Below, one piece after another: positions 20,508 to 33,720 of a stretch of 64,000 bases of DNA. The stretch comes from Enoplosus armatus (lineage: Eukaryota; Chordata; Actinopteri; Centrarchiformes; Enoplosidae). The stretch spans positions 24,796,001-24,860,000 of the forward strand of contig NC_092186.1 in the NCBI RefSeq assembly GCF_043641665.1, given 5' to 3'. The number at the start of each line of letters is the position of its first letter. Position 1 is the stretch's first letter. A program made the translations under genes and the position numbers. The notes below the pieces were generated by a model. The model made no database searches. It worked only from the letters and a program-made list of their open reading frames with translations, and was not told the DNA's origin.

Positions 20508-20793
20508 TGTTGACAGCCTGCAGGTTAGAGAAGTGGAAGGTCAGCGCTTCAAACCCCTGGACCTGCTCTAAACTTTGATTAGGCAAAGAGAACGGGTACC
20601 TATCTGCGCTCACATGACAACTAAGATCGAGGTGCCCTTGAGCTAAGCATTTAACCTCCAGCTGCTGAAAACAATGGCTATAGTGTGCAGCTCCCAGGTG
20701 AGAGTGCCATGTACTGGATGAAAATGAGTGCGCCTCTCCAGCCAACCTTTCCCGGAATAAATAAAGATGAAAAAAAAAACAAAAAAAAAAAAA
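20507..20793 (+). mobile_element. Degenerate tRNA-derived SINE
   Basis: A tRNA-like head ends in GGTCAGCGCTTCAAACCCC, an eroded RNA polymerase III box B. It is followed by GAGGTGCCCTTGAGCTAAGC, ATTTAACCTCCAGCTGCTGA and GTGTGCAGCTCCCAGGTGAG, the body of a common fish SINE with a CCCTTGAGCAAGGCACTTAACC motif. The A-rich tail (AATAAATAAAGATG then A-runs to 20793) fixes plus orientation. The copy has diverged and is presumably silent. Confidence 0.7.
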
Positions 20794-23700
20794 CGAGGAG
20801 CTCCGCAGTAGAATACGTAAATCTCACATGCAATAAAGCGGATTTCTAAAATTGTCACCGTTCTTGGTAATGCATTCATGTTTGCTTTTTTTTCCTGAAA
20901 CAGAATTATAAGTAACCAAGCCAGTGTGTGAGTTTTATTTAGCCACATATTTTGCCAGTGCGTACAGGCCAGGAGGCAGAGAGAATCTGGATAACACAAT
21001 ATTGCATTCTGCAGTAAAAGCCCCATCATCTTGACAACGCGGCTTTGTTTGCGATCCTATCGTCTACGTGATTCCAAACTAGGCCCGATGAGAAATTGCA
21101 GCAGCAGTAGCAGCGTCTGATTTGAGCCAAATCCACTCCGGCACATTTGGAGAAAGCGCTCTAAAGTTCGCTTTGCAATCTGCTCCAACATTCGAGGGTA
21201 CACACTTTTCACAGGTTTTCCCCTGCCCCTGGCTTGACAGTTGTAGGGAGCTGGCCTCACACTAATCACTGTGGAGTACAGTACATCAGCTGCTGTGTCT
21301 GCAAAGTGGGCCTCACCCCTGGATTTGGTACAATCAAAGCTACAATCAAACCTCCCCAGGATATTTACGGTGTGACTAGAGAGAGAGAGGGAGAGAGAGA
21401 GGAAAAAAAAAAAGAAAAAGCGAGAGGTGTTTGGGTGAGTGGAAGACAGATAGCCAATGAGTGAGAAAAAGCAAAACTGAATTAGAGGGAGAGAGGTTAC
21501 AGAGTTTGGTGACCTTGGCAGCAATGTGGCAGCAGTGTTTACCGTCCTTGACTTTGACTGGGGGGAAACTATCAGAACCCTCTAGTTCTTCGGCAGGATG
21601 GGGATTAGATGGCTCCCTCTCTCTCTCTCTCTCCCTCCCTCTCTCTTTCTGCACGCTGGGACCCCGCTGGAAATGGCTGACCAGATGGGCAACAAGCCTC
21701 TGGCTCCAACTGTTGATTTGTCTGGACAGCGTGGGATGGATTGAAGGCTGAGAATTTGTGTATGTGTGCGAGTGAGCCGGTGCGTTTTGTATTCTCGGCA
21801 AAGAGAGTGTATCAGTGTGATAAAGCGAAAAGCGGCTGAGAGGGGTTTGGAGCGGGAGCCCAATCCAAAACTGGAGGAAGGGATAGAGATAGAGAGAGGG
21901 CGAGGAGCAGATCACGCTCGGCTGGTGAGGAAGGGGCGTCCGGGTGTAATGGGCACGTTTGCCTCCCTTTACATACCCGTAACCCTGGCACAAGACAGTG
22001 GTCTTTGCAGGCTGCCATCCGTGGCTGAGGCTACGTTGCTCCCAGCCATGTAACCTACCTCACTTGGCAGCAGACACAGCAGCGCTCAGCCAGGGATTTT
22101 CTGGAAACAAGCACTCTGCCGCCTGCGTGCCATGTTTATATGCAATCAAACCAAAGTTAATGGGAGAATTCTCCCTTGCAATGCAACAAAACAGGGTTGT
22201 TTTTTTTTTTATCATTCTCACACCCTCAGGGTTTATGGACACCATATCCACACACACCATATGACAGCCCTCAGTGCGCATTTCCCCTCTACAATGTCAC
22301 ATGCTGCGCCCAGCTATTATATACTGTAGCTACAGAGTACTTAGCCACCCCACCCCACCCTCTCTCTTTCAACTTCTCCAAGCTATAAAATGTATACTGG
22401 AGAGACTCTGACAAAAAGCACATAGATATACCCTCTAAGATATATTAAGTCACACACCCCAACAGATAAAAATGTGGTTCTGGTGACTGCCACGAGGATG
22501 CAAGACAACGCACAAATAAAAGTGCAGCCTCTCTGCTGGGATCTGTGAATGTGCCTGAGCTTTATAGGAGGAGCCGGTGTGTTCTCTACCTGAGGCCCCC
22601 GGTTTTTCATGCGAGTGTAAAAGCATCCTCAGGATTTACTCGCGCCATCAAAATGAAGCATGTCATCACCAATGAGCTATGGAAGTTCAGTCAGGAAGAC
22701 TTTTGCTGGCTGCGGCCCGTTCGGTCTGAACCAGCAGAGTGCTCACTAGTATGTAGAGCAGTAGTATGTACAGGAGATAATGTATGGCCCATCGTGTGCT
22801 GTTCTACAAGGTTACTGGACTCCTTTGCGTGCTATGGACCATCATCCCACCTTATCAACAAAAAAAAACAAAAAAAAACCAGAACATTTTACTGACCATG
22901 CTCTGCAGAAATGGCAGTCCATTTGAACTTTGAACGCCCAGTCTGTCCAGCACTGCTGTTGTCGTTGCACGCTATGAAAAATGTTGCTGCTTTTGCTGAC
23001 ATGCCGCTCCAACCACCTGCTTAGATTTGTTTTTTATGTTCTACACGGGGGACATTATGTGCTCCTTGATTGCCAGCTAATTGCGCCACTGTACCCAGGG
23101 AGTGCATAAAAAGCAGGCACATTCACTGCCAAAACCAAAAGTTGCATTGTCATGTCATTCTTATTCAAAAAGAATAAATATATTATATATATATTTTAAC
23201 ATATCTGAATATGCTGTGGTTGTAAAAAATGTTTATGGTTTTGTACAATTCTTACATAAAAAGGCATGAAAATAACACTACTATCCTCTGCACTACTGGT
23301 TTTTAATAGCATCGTGTTTATATAGAAATGTACTTATGCAATTGATGCACTCTAAACTCACCTGGCCATTTGACCAATCATTTAAAGCTGCGCTTGACAA
23401 CATTTTTTTGGTCAAACATTCAGCTAAATCACAACAGGGAGCACAGAATCCCTAAAACTAAGAAGAAGCACATTCACTCAGTTAGCCAAATTCATTTTCC
23501 TTGGTGGGTCAGGGCGACTGAAAGGAACCGTCTCTGCCTACAAGAGGAGATAGATCAAAACTTAAAGAGTCAAATCCAGAATCCTCCCACAAAGCAGAAA
23601 GAAACGCGTCTGAACCTTTTCCCACATCTCCACCCACACGGCTATAGCTACAGCAAAGAAGACAGTTGAGAGGACTTTGCGGTTTATATCATTATGACTT

Positions 23701-24584
23701 GTGGGCATCGAAATCTTTCTATGCATACACTTGCAACATGCTGGCGCTTTGCGCCGCCAATGTGTAAATTAACATTGAGCGGCTAAGGGCAAATCCAGCT
23801 CTTACACCATACGCGAATATACACAACACTCGGATGTCACATGGATTCTGGGCGGCAGTTTTCTGTTTTAGAAAAAGCATATGGATTTTTTTTTCTTCGG
23901 ATGCGTTAGAAAACAGCTTTCCTCTCGGTCTGTGAAAACAAATCTTCCAGACATGACACCACTGCTGTGGCCTTGGGTGAATAATTTATTTCCATCCGAC
24001 CCTATCTGGCTCTACTGAACCGCACTTAACACTATCAGACTATGTACCCCATATTCCGGGCTCATATTTTCACAAGGAGCATCTAAAGCTGCAGTCTGCA
24101 AAAAAAAAAAAAAAAAAAAAAAAGAGACAGAACTGTATGTTTTGTTTGTTTTCATATTACGAGAAAAATTGTCATACAGAGAAAATAGAACAAGCCACGT
24201 TGTAAACACAGGTTGTTCCGTTTGTTTCTGGTACCACCCTGTCTCCTAAACAAATGGTTTTGCATATTGCTGCCTGGTTTATGTTCACTGGCAAGTTTTT
24301 GTTTTTTTCCCCCAGTCCAGGAAGTGTTACGTTCTTGTGCTGCACAGACGTTCCAGGGAGGTGGTCAGGGTGGATGAGTGCAAGACTTTGACACGTCCTG
24401 TCTTATGCCTCAAGTCAGCGTTGACTTTGACTCCTCCCCCCACACTACACTTATGCAGGGGTGGCACGAAGTAAGATAAGTAGACCTACCAACGCAACAA
24501 AATGGCTGTAACGACCCAATAGCCCGACTCAGACACAGGAAGGGTTGTAAGTAAAAAGAAGGTAAGTCAAAAAAAAACAGGGAG
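20794..24584. other. Non-coding stretch with low-complexity tracts
   Basis: No gene recognised. Low-complexity tracts: purine-rich 21381-21422, CT-rich 21617-21650, GA-rich 21868-21902, T-run 22200-22210, A24 at 24100-24123. A long minus-strand open frame spanning 21376-21993 follows the CT/GA tracts and is a composition artefact. 22040-22360 and 23360-23670 show nothing that I recognise. Confidence 0.55.
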
Positions 24585-24775
24585 AACAAAGACGAAATGA
24601 AGAAGGAGGGGAGGACACAGACTGAATACACCCAGGTGAGGAGCTGATGAGGGACAGGTGAAACTGATCAGGGCGGGGCAGGTGATCAGGCCGGCGGGGA
24701 AACACATACGAGGGCAGGAGGCGAAGCGTCTGAAACGAGAGGAGAGGGAAGTCCTACAAAATAAAAGAGGAAAGG
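24585..24775 (+). repeat. Dispersed repeat fragment
   Basis: Words such as AGGTGAGGAGCTGATGAGGG, ACAGGTGAAACTGATCAGGG and GGCGGGGAAACACA, and a tail CTACAAAATAAAAGAGGAAA, resemble a dispersed fish repeat in which ACAGGTGAAACTAATCAGG and ACAAAATAAAACAGGAA occur in this order. The class is not clear. Confidence 0.35.
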
Positions 24776-24892
24776 TGCAACATACAACATATACAACATT
24801 ATATCTGCCATAATATGTCAGTGTTTTGTTTGCAGTTTGTTGCGCTGTCCCAAATAGCCCCCCCCAAAAAAAAAAAATCAGTTAATGAAGGT

Positions 24893-24945
24893 TTAACCAA
24901 GACCACGATCTGTCCCTAACCTTAACCAAGTGCTTTGAGTTGCCA
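24893..24945 (-). repeat. Fragment of GGTTTGGTTAAA/GTTAGG dispersed repeat
   Basis: TTTAACCAAGACCACGATCT and CCCTAACCTTAACCAAG are the same words as the inverted repeat at 15254-15360, here as a single minus-strand copy. Confidence 0.5.
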
Positions 24946-25529
24946 AAACATGATTGCTGTGAGCTGACATTGTATGGCAAACAAAAGTGATACATTGAAA
25001 GTGACAGTTTTGACACGTTCAGTATGAACACTTTAAAACGCGTTCATTAAAAAACGTAATCTGGCCGACATCGGGTTTCTTTCTGTTGTAATTTAGTCTG
25101 GGGTACATGTCTGGTGAGAGTTGACAGTTTCATACCAGACTGATTTCCCAGTTTCTCCACTTTGGAAACGTTATTGCCCTCTGCATCACATCTCCTCTCT
25201 TGCAGATATCTCGTGAGACAAACAGCAAGGCTGCTGCAGTGAACTGCTCTTGAGGACAAGCCATGCTTTTCTCCAAGCAACTAAAGGCTGCAGTCACACT
25301 GTTCTTGGAAGACTCGCGGCGTGAAAACACATTGTCTTTAAGTCCTGCATCAGTCTCTCGCTTCCTCTGATTCTCGAAAGGTTAAAGCTCTCAGGCCTAG
25401 AGGTTAAAGGGATTATCCATGCGCAGTGTTACAACCGTGTGTGCAACGACTTAATGTGTAATTCTAGGCACAGTGGTGTGTCGTAAATAAATCTAATATT
25501 AACTCTGAGCTTAGCACATGAAGAAGCTA
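24946..25529. other. Non-coding stretch, no gene recognised
   Basis: Nothing recognised. An open minus-strand frame at 25047-25280 has no similarity that I know. Confidence 0.55.
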
Positions 25530-25900
25530 AAATCCCCCGCATTCCTTTTTTTTCAGAATGTTACTGTCCGATGTCGAAGATGTAATGATACAGCTGAAGT
25601 GTCATTAGTGCCTGATAATCTCATTAATGGGAGCTTTACCGCATTACAAGGGCTAACTATTGAACCTTTACATCCTCGGTTCGGGCAAATATTGGAATAG
25701 TTGCTGCCAGCGTAAAGTATTCGAACTGCACATGAGCATGGGTACACGGCACACTTCAGCTTAATCCATAGGGGTTTCATTAATTCTGTTCTGCAAAAAG
25801 AGGATCAAGCTAATTTGCCCCCAACGGTCCGACCTCGCTGTTCATTAAAAGTAGCATCAGAGAGACCAATTAATCAGCGTTCCTTTAATCTGTCAAACAG
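25530..25900. promoter_or_regulatory. Candidate conserved non-coding element
   Basis: Dense in homeodomain-like words (GTCATTAGTG, TAATCTCATTAATGGG, TTCATTAATTCTG, AGCTAATTTG, CCAATTAATCAGCG, CCTTTAATCTG) within complex, non-repetitive sequence. There is no sustained open frame. This is a classic enhancer-like texture near developmental genes, but conservation is untested. Confidence 0.3.
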
Positions 25901-26048
25901 GAATAAAAAAAAAAAAGAAAAAAGTGAAGGTACGCTCCCCTTCATATAGAGTCATTAGAGGATACTGCTTTTTCTCTAAATGTTTTTTGTATGCATGCAT
26001 TAGTTACTCCCACTTTTATCCCTGAGGAAGGGTGTGGGTGTTTTGTTA

Positions 26049-26070
26049 TTTTTATTTATTTATTTATTTT
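26049..26070. repeat. (TTTA)n microsatellite
   Basis: About five TTTA units merging into a T-run. Confidence 0.85.
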
Positions 26071-29000
26071 TTTTAAGTAAGGCTTGCCAATTTATGATGC
26101 TGCAAATTATAAATATTGGAGGGAAGGCTGATTACTTCCGGTCTAATTCGGAGATAATGCTTTCTCATAAAACTCTTAACTGTCAGCTAAAGGAGTGCTA
26201 AGGGATTTGCCGCTCCTAAAAAAAAAAAACACAATTGATTTGTTGAAAATAAGAAACGTTTTTAGTGTTTTTAACAATGTACACTCAAAGTAGTCAAGAC
26301 TGAAAAGTTCCATGGGCTTAGAAAAACATGTTTCTCATGAAACCCATTTTTACCGACATTTTTAGGCCATTTACTTCTCACTGTAGAAGAGCATGAGACG
26401 CATTACTGTTATGTATGTATATGAATAGCCACCAAATTCATTTCCATTCCCAACAGAAACGCCAGTTCACCTTACTGCCCAACACTCGCCTAACCCTAAA
26501 AAAAGAAGGATTGCCATCAAGCTGATGGTTGTTGACTCATTGAAATAGACCACCACATCCCAATGTTGGTGTGAATGGGATATGCTACCAACAAAAGAGA
26601 AGAAGAAAGAAATAAATTAAAGTTCACGCTCGGACCGCCGAACGTTGTTGACAAGTAGTTGCTGGCAAAGTAGCGTCTCCAAATAAACGAATAATTGGAC
26701 AAACTACAATTCTGGATTACTAATGTTTTTTTAACCACAAATTGAGGAAACATTTGTACTGAATGAATTTGCAAATGCGTAATGCTGATACAGAATCAAT
26801 GGGGCGCATTGACATTTCGAGTATTCAATCAAAATCCGGATAATTTCCTCGCCATGATTAAATGTTTTGGTAGCTTAAACCCTCGACGCTGCACGGATTC
26901 ATCTGGAACAGCAGTAGTTCTGGGGAAGAAAAAAAAGTGATGCGGATTTTATAATATGAAAGGCAACAAGACAACAGCAGGAAAAGTTCTGGCTGATAGT
27001 CGCCTACTGCAGACAAACTCCACTACCTCATTCAACAAGGTGTCTGGTCGGGTCAAGGTCAGGCTGATGAGCTGTGTAGACAAAAGCATCCAGTGCTCAC
27101 ATGTGGTACTCTTCTGCTGCTTTGATGATTCTCCGTGTCCATCCCAGAACTTTAACCTGTGCTTGTGTGTGTCAAACAGCACAACCAGGCGTGAAGAGGC
27201 CTTGACCTCTGAGCAAGCTTAGAAGAGCAGAGCACACCTACTACACAGGGTTTCTTGTCCTCCCGGAAGGCATTTACGCCCTCTGTTTGAAAAGATGCTT
27301 TACATTTACTGTCTGCTAATGCAGACAGTGACGTGAATTGATTCCCTATATCGATCTGGGCCATGCTTACCAGACCTCAACATATTGCTGAGTTATGTTG
27401 GAAGTTTTTATAATGAGTTTTCAGCTGGAGCCAAAAAGATCTTCAATAAACATCAGCGTTCATTTAGGGAGGACGGGAAGTGCTGCACCCCTGCATCAAC
27501 CCATGGAGACAGTCTCTGAAGAAGACAGACAGTGCTAGCAACAACAGAATGATTAATAGCGTAGAATGACAAAGAATTGTCCCAGAAACTGAAGATCTTT
27601 CTTTCTTTCTTTTTATCCCCTCTGGCTAAGTGTGTTATGAGTACTGAAAATTGTGGGGCAGCAATGGAACTGTTGAAACCACATGGATCCGTGTCCAGGT
27701 CCATCATACAGGGGTGTCACATGGCGTTGTCAAATGTTGATTCTCAGTACAATCAGCAGTACTAGCAACATATCAACATTAGAACATTGCTCGTTTATCT
27801 CTTCAATTACAAGTCCAGTGGACTACATTTTCTGGGACATCTATTAGTAAATTGCTCTCCATACTGTGACCCCCCAGAGTTGAGTTGCTGAAGTTAGTAA
27901 TTGTAATTACTTCATTTGACATTGTAATCACTTACACAACTTGTTACTAAAAAATCTCATTACCATTACATGTCAGTGGGTAGTGGAGTACTGCACAGCA
28001 CTGCTTGTGTCTGCGTTCCTGCTTGCCTCTAAAGCATTGCATGCTCAACTTTGAGAGAAACAGCTGTACCAAAGTCTCTATTGACATTGAAAGCCACCAT
28101 TTTACCCTCTGGGATGTGGTTAGTGTTTAATCTGTTGCTGCTGTGCTTGTTTGCCATTTGTTTTCTGGCCGTAGAACATACAAATGCAAAACTATACGAA
28201 GCCGTTTTTTTATGGATGTCATTTTATGGACAGGCATTTTTATTTTCACAGTTCGCATTTTTACCAACAGTTGCCAACTTCAGAACGGCATCACTATATC
28301 CTCACTGTTTGTTCTGAACCGTCAACCTGACTGATCATCAAAGGACGATGGACTCACATCGGATACACTAAACATGAGCCAAAACACAGTGCAGAAACCC
28401 ACACTTCCTGAGATATAATATATCAAGCCAGTTAATTTGTTCCTCTGTGCAATTTATAATATTCACCCTTGCGGATGACTAACTTCACAGAACTCTTCCA
28501 TTTTTCCAAAGAAGCAATTACCTGACGTCCTAGTATCTGTCATGTCTCAGGCAGTAACAGATTAAACTAATTTCTGAACTGACCTTGATTGTAAGAGCCT
28601 CATGCATTTAGGTGCTAAGCGACTAGCTTCTCCACATATCCGTTAATGAGGTACCAACAGCTAATTATGCAAAACAGGTGTCATAGCAGGAGACTGATAC
28701 ACACATGGCGTGCAATTTCCTTCTCTTACTGTGATGTTCTGGAGAGGCCTTTTAAGGCAGTTGTACGCTCATTACATTGCTGGGAAGAATTCCACTTTCT
28801 CGCAAAAGACATCGACCCCACAAGATACAATTAGCAGTACACAATACTTTATGGTCCTTCGAGAGGCAAAATGTAATACAGCATAAAGAAAACATGGGGA
28901 AATGGTGTAATGCCCTACAACAGTGGGTTTGAATTTCAGGATATAATACTTAGCATGGTCAATGCTGTGGCACCAGTTACAAGAAAAAAGCACGAGAGAG

Positions 29001-32000
29001 AATTTGAACCACGGAGCACAGACGGATCCAAGTCCACTCAGATGGGAAAATAGCCAACATTAATAAGAATAGCGCTGAGCCATTAAACGTTTAAAATTGC
29101 AGAGCCAGTCGAGAGGGACAAGCAAAGCATTTTAAGGAGGGTTATAAAGCTATCAGCCAAACCATGCATTCCACCTCACTTAGCGCTGAGACTTCTCTCT
29201 ATTGAGGAACCTGAAAATCCCACAATGACTGCTTCGTAAAATGATTTTCACATTCAATGTGCAAGAACGGCATTGCACAGAGGACGGCCACTGTTTTTCA
29301 ATGGAAAATGTGGCCATACACCATTAAAGGGACGTGTGAGTAAAACCTTTGATCCCACAATATGCTGACCTGTATTTTAGTCTTGTTGTTTAAGGTACGT
29401 GGCCCATGGGGTCCATGCCCATCCTCTATATCTATATTGGGGGTTGAACCCGTTAGCAGCAGTGTCAGAAATAGAAATGTGACACCTTCTGAAAGCTAGA
29501 CCTTTGACTGTCAGCCAAATCAAAATATATCAGATATCTAGTCTTTTGAAATGACATCAAATGCACCAAGACTTCAATGAATGCTCTGCCTAATCAACAG
29601 AAGTGCATGCTCACTGAGGGGCACCTTAGTCTGTCGTTGATCTCTTGCAACAAAGTCCTCATTCCAAAAAGAACAACCTGTCCCCGCAGTGTACTTTGGG
29701 TTGGTTCAATAATAGGACCAGATTATCTTCACAATCGAAATGATTTGGTCGGTCACTGTAAATTGTAGAGCATTTAAAGCCTGTACTGGGATACAACAGC
29801 ATTCATCAACCATGCTCAGGCTGTGATCAGGTGATCAATTTCTTTCATTGTTTACCTAAAAAGTTGCTAAATCTACCGGAAAGTTCCATGAATTCTGAAA
29901 GAAATGATATAAAAAGTTACTGGCCACTAAGCAAAACAAAATGGAACTGTGATACGTTTTTAATGTTGGAATCTACATATAGGGAAAAACTGGACTTTCA
30001 ATTTGGATGTTTAGTAATTTCGTAGAGACTGTTAAGTGACTGAAGTGAATGATAATAGCCATTAAAAAGCGAGTGGTGCTAAGATGATGGGTGCTCACCA
30101 TTTGAACAGGGTTACGTCCCCTCAACGTATTGAGAAGTGGCTGAGTATAGAGCGAGAGGCAGTACAGCAGTTAATACAAATTACATGAATCATCAAACAC
30201 TGAAAAATTACACTTCTTGCATCAGAAATCCATATAAAGCTTTTCCTGACAAGGTTATAATCACTGCACTGGGTCCTTTATTACATCAGTATGTCAAAGC
30301 AGTCAAGCGCTCTTCACATTCTCCATTTACACAATTCAAAAGAGGCCCACACACTCTCTAATTGCAACTGTGTGGGATCTATGTCATGACAATTGTGATA
30401 GCCTCTACATGTAACCTGTCTGGAACAATTTGTGCACAGTTGGTCCTCCAAAAGCCTCACTAGAGCTACTGGCTCAGGCCCTAATAAAAGAGAGAGGACA
30501 GTTGTAAAAACAGATTTTTAAGATATGGTGGACTGGGCTGAAAGCAATCTGTTGTGTAGGTCGGTAATTAGTGGAGGTAAGAAAGGAGTTCATCTAACTA
30601 TTACCAAGCAGTTCAGAGCATTTTTCTCAAACAACCTCCTGTTCCCTTTCACTTCGTGGGTTTGGTCCCTAGCTACACAACAGGAGTCTATCAGTCTGGA
30701 ATTGAGTGCACGCCATGAAAGATCAGACAACAGATCAATACTCGACATCCTTAAGGATGAGTCTGCTAAGTCAAACAGAAAGAAAAGGAGTGCTTTGATA
30801 TACAGGGAAAGAAGGAATTGCAAATCATGCCAGACAACAAGACTAACAAGTCTACCCATCGGTGCTGAGAAGACGATCAATGGGGATAAGACATATGCTG
30901 GAATTCATTTCGGAACGCGATTCAGCAAGACCTCGCTGTTTTGCAACCATGTTACATTTCCATTCTGTACGTAATGCATGAAAATACAACCTCGTGCTCC
31001 GCCACATACAGAGACACACACGTTCCCACTCAAACACAAAGAGGAGTTTTACATGCCGCTGCTCAAAATCGAAAAAAATCGAAACATAACAACACTATAC
31101 AAATACCTTTCATTGTAAATTCTCACATTAATTCTCTTTGTCTTTTGAAATAAAGGAACGTGATTATCCTCATCAGTGTTCAAAAAACAAAAACAAAACC
31201 AAGCATTGCAAAGGCAATGGTGCAGTTGCTGGACTATGAGACTTTTGATTATCTGCTAAACACAGTTGTCGTGAGATGCATCCTGCAGGAAGCAGCAGTG
31301 CTGTTTGGATATTACCTCCGCCAATCTGGGCAAAGCAGAAGACAACGATTGGTATGACTATCGTCCCATTGGCTGTTAATAGAGTTCCTTTTTTTTTTCC
31401 CCCAATTGAATTGGGATGGAGTAAGCCATTCAGCCAAAATTGTCTGTGCATGGTTATTAACTAATCCCGTCTATTTCAGAGGCTGTCATGATGTCAATTG
31501 GACAGCACCACGCTGCACGCTGGAGCACTGGGATGGCAAATCTGATCAGCATGCTTTTGCAATTTATTGAGTTTCTGTATTGCGTTTAGGAGATGAGGTT
31601 CTTTTCATTTACTGCAGCTCCTTTGGACCACTCAGGTGGCGAGAGATAACTCAGTAAAAGCCACTAATTTCGCTTACTGGTGCTTAAATCACTTCCTCAC
31701 AAGCATGTAATTTTCCCAGGTGGCAGTGGACTAAATAGAAAAAAAAAAAGCACCATTTAATGGGCGAATGCTTTCAGGCATCATTGAGTTCTGGTCTGCT
31801 GTTTGGCTAAGCCATTCACAACCTCTGGGAAGAGTGTGTTTACCTCACCACCTCAGTAGAGCATATTTACGTCAAAACAACCTGCACCGTCTCAGTTCTC
31901 GTTCACAAGCCAAGTGGGACCTTTAATCCACTAAAGAAGGTTTGTCAGCCAGACAATGCACGCATTGATTTTGAAATTATGCTGGCAATGCTGAATAGCA

Positions 32001-33079
32001 ATAACTACATTTGTATGGTTGATCTAGTGGTTGAAAGATGGGTTTACTTCTATTGAAAAAGCTTATGTAGTCCCATGTATGGTATACTACAGAGTTGGAG
32101 GGGCCACAAGTTATCTGAGGGATCTGAGAACCCGAGGACATTAAACAAGCCCACATATGCCGACAACCTGACTTCACCAGTGCACCTGGATCCTGGCTAA
32201 GCTGTCAAAAACGTCAAAAAATGACCCCTGTCTTCTTTTTGTACCATTGCTGTTAGCGCTAACCTTCGCAAACAAAAGCCACCCTGTGTTTTGCCAGACG
32301 AACACTTTAAATATGAAGAGGCAGCACTGGGACAAATTGGGTTTGCATTAGCACTAACTCAATACAGCTCTGATAAGGCTGTGGGAGAGTGAACGGTAAA
32401 CAGTTGGGCTGATATCAATGAGGCACAATTACAAAACAGCATGCATCATTTCCTGCTCATCACTTGTGCGTAGGTAAGCAATTTGTATCCAGGGAATGGT
32501 GGACCCCGCCACTAAAGACAAACATTACTATGTAGAGAGATATATATCTTCATAGATAGTATCAAAAATGGTTTCAAAATGGTTTCACACATTCAGATCC
32601 CCGATCAGGCTCGAGAACAGCTACACAGCTGTGCAGTGCCAATGACGGCTATTAAACGTGGCTCTTTATGATCCCATTCACCTTGACTTTAGCCTTCACT
32701 GAAGAGTCTTTAGATTTTGACATTTTAACGTCATAAAGGTGATAATTGTGGCTAACTTTATAGTGCATTAACATGTCCCTTCATGTTTAAAAGAACCCGG
32801 CGAACAGTGAAGGGAACCTTTACATCCCGAAGCATCACGTACAGAGCTGTTCTGTATAGTGCGGTTTTATCTGAGGAGTGTGAGGCACTGGATGGCATTG
32901 GGACATCTTGGACATAATGCTCAGGTAACACATGTCTGAAACTGTGTTAGACTCTATGCAACAGAGAAGTAAGAAGACCCAATGCAGTGATGTAATCAAA
33001 GGCAATATGTTAATTGCAACTAAAAAGACTGGAAGACAAATCTACTCTCCTGCTATCTATCCCTGAAGAGTCCCATAGG
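26071..33079. other. Long non-coding stretch, no gene recognised
   Basis: No recognisable gene or intact transposon in 7 kb. Small items: a short CTTT array near 27596-27612; a perfect 9-bp hairpin at 27308-27329 (ACTGTCTGC/GCAGACAGT); a stretch at 27895-27975 with alternating GTAATTGTAATTAC words that may be a transposon relic; and a 149-codon plus-strand open frame at 30525-30974 with no recognised motif. 31480-31740 is complex and regulatory-looking. Otherwise AT-rich single-copy-like sequence. Confidence 0.5.
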
Positions 33080-33600
33080 ATGCATGCTATTCACTTAAGA
33101 AGTAATGGCTTTAATTAGTCATTATATAGTAATGGGAATGTCTATATTGAAACAGATATAATTACCATCTTCACTGAGATAATTATGTTAATAATGGAAT
33201 GCACTCAGGTTCATCAAGCTTTATTTTAATGGGTATCTAGAAAGTATCAAACTGCAGCCGAGCACACTCGTCAGAATATGGCACCTTTGTTGCTTTGATC
33301 TCCAGGAGACACTTCCTCAGGGAGTCCTTGAGGCGCGCTGTAAATGTCTGACACTTGATCAATTTAATCAGTGATTAAAAGAGGCTTCCGTGAGATCTTC
33401 CAGCACATCATATCCTATGTTACCTATTACAGGCAACAGTGTGCACTTGGTTGTCCCTTTATGCAAAACACAGCCTTTGATTAATGCACTCTATTTGCAT
33501 GGCGAGGTGAGCATAGTGAGCTAATGACTTTCAACAAATGAGCTCGTGGTGAACTTGCATGTAAGTATTAATGAAGTGTGTCATTTTAGTTTTGATGATT
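33080..33600. promoter_or_regulatory. Candidate conserved non-coding element with octamer site
   Basis: Very rich in homeodomain/POU-like words: GCTTTAATTAGTCATT, ATATAATTACCATC, GATAATTATGTTAATAATGG, TCAATTTAATCAGTGATTAA and GATTAATGCACTC. It also holds a perfect octamer ATTTGCAT at 33493-33500. Non-repetitive with no sustained open frame. An A-rich tract (33608-33630) closes it. One of the strongest enhancer-like blocks by motif density, but unverified. Confidence 0.3.
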
Positions 33601-33720
33601 ATTCTTTAAAAAAAAAAAAACTAAAAAAAACACATCATTGTGTGTGATTAAATGTGAATGCTGTGTGTATACTCCAGTTTCATTCCAATTATAGGGCTAT
33701 CAATAATTTATATTTCCATT

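Noticed and set aside
21376..21993. 205-codon minus-strand open frame
   Set aside because: It runs through CT/GA tracts that lack stop codons by composition. Serine/leucine/proline-rich with no domain.
27308..27329. Perfect 9-bp hairpin ACTGTCTGC-TAAT-GCAGACAGT
   Set aside because: One or two stems of this length with a short loop are expected by chance in 64 kb.
30525..30974. 149-codon plus-strand open frame, basic and serine-rich
   Set aside because: No motif or family is recognisable, and with about six thousand to eight thousand frames in the window a frame of this length is expected about once or less by chance in AT-rich DNA. No codon-use or splice evidence supports it.
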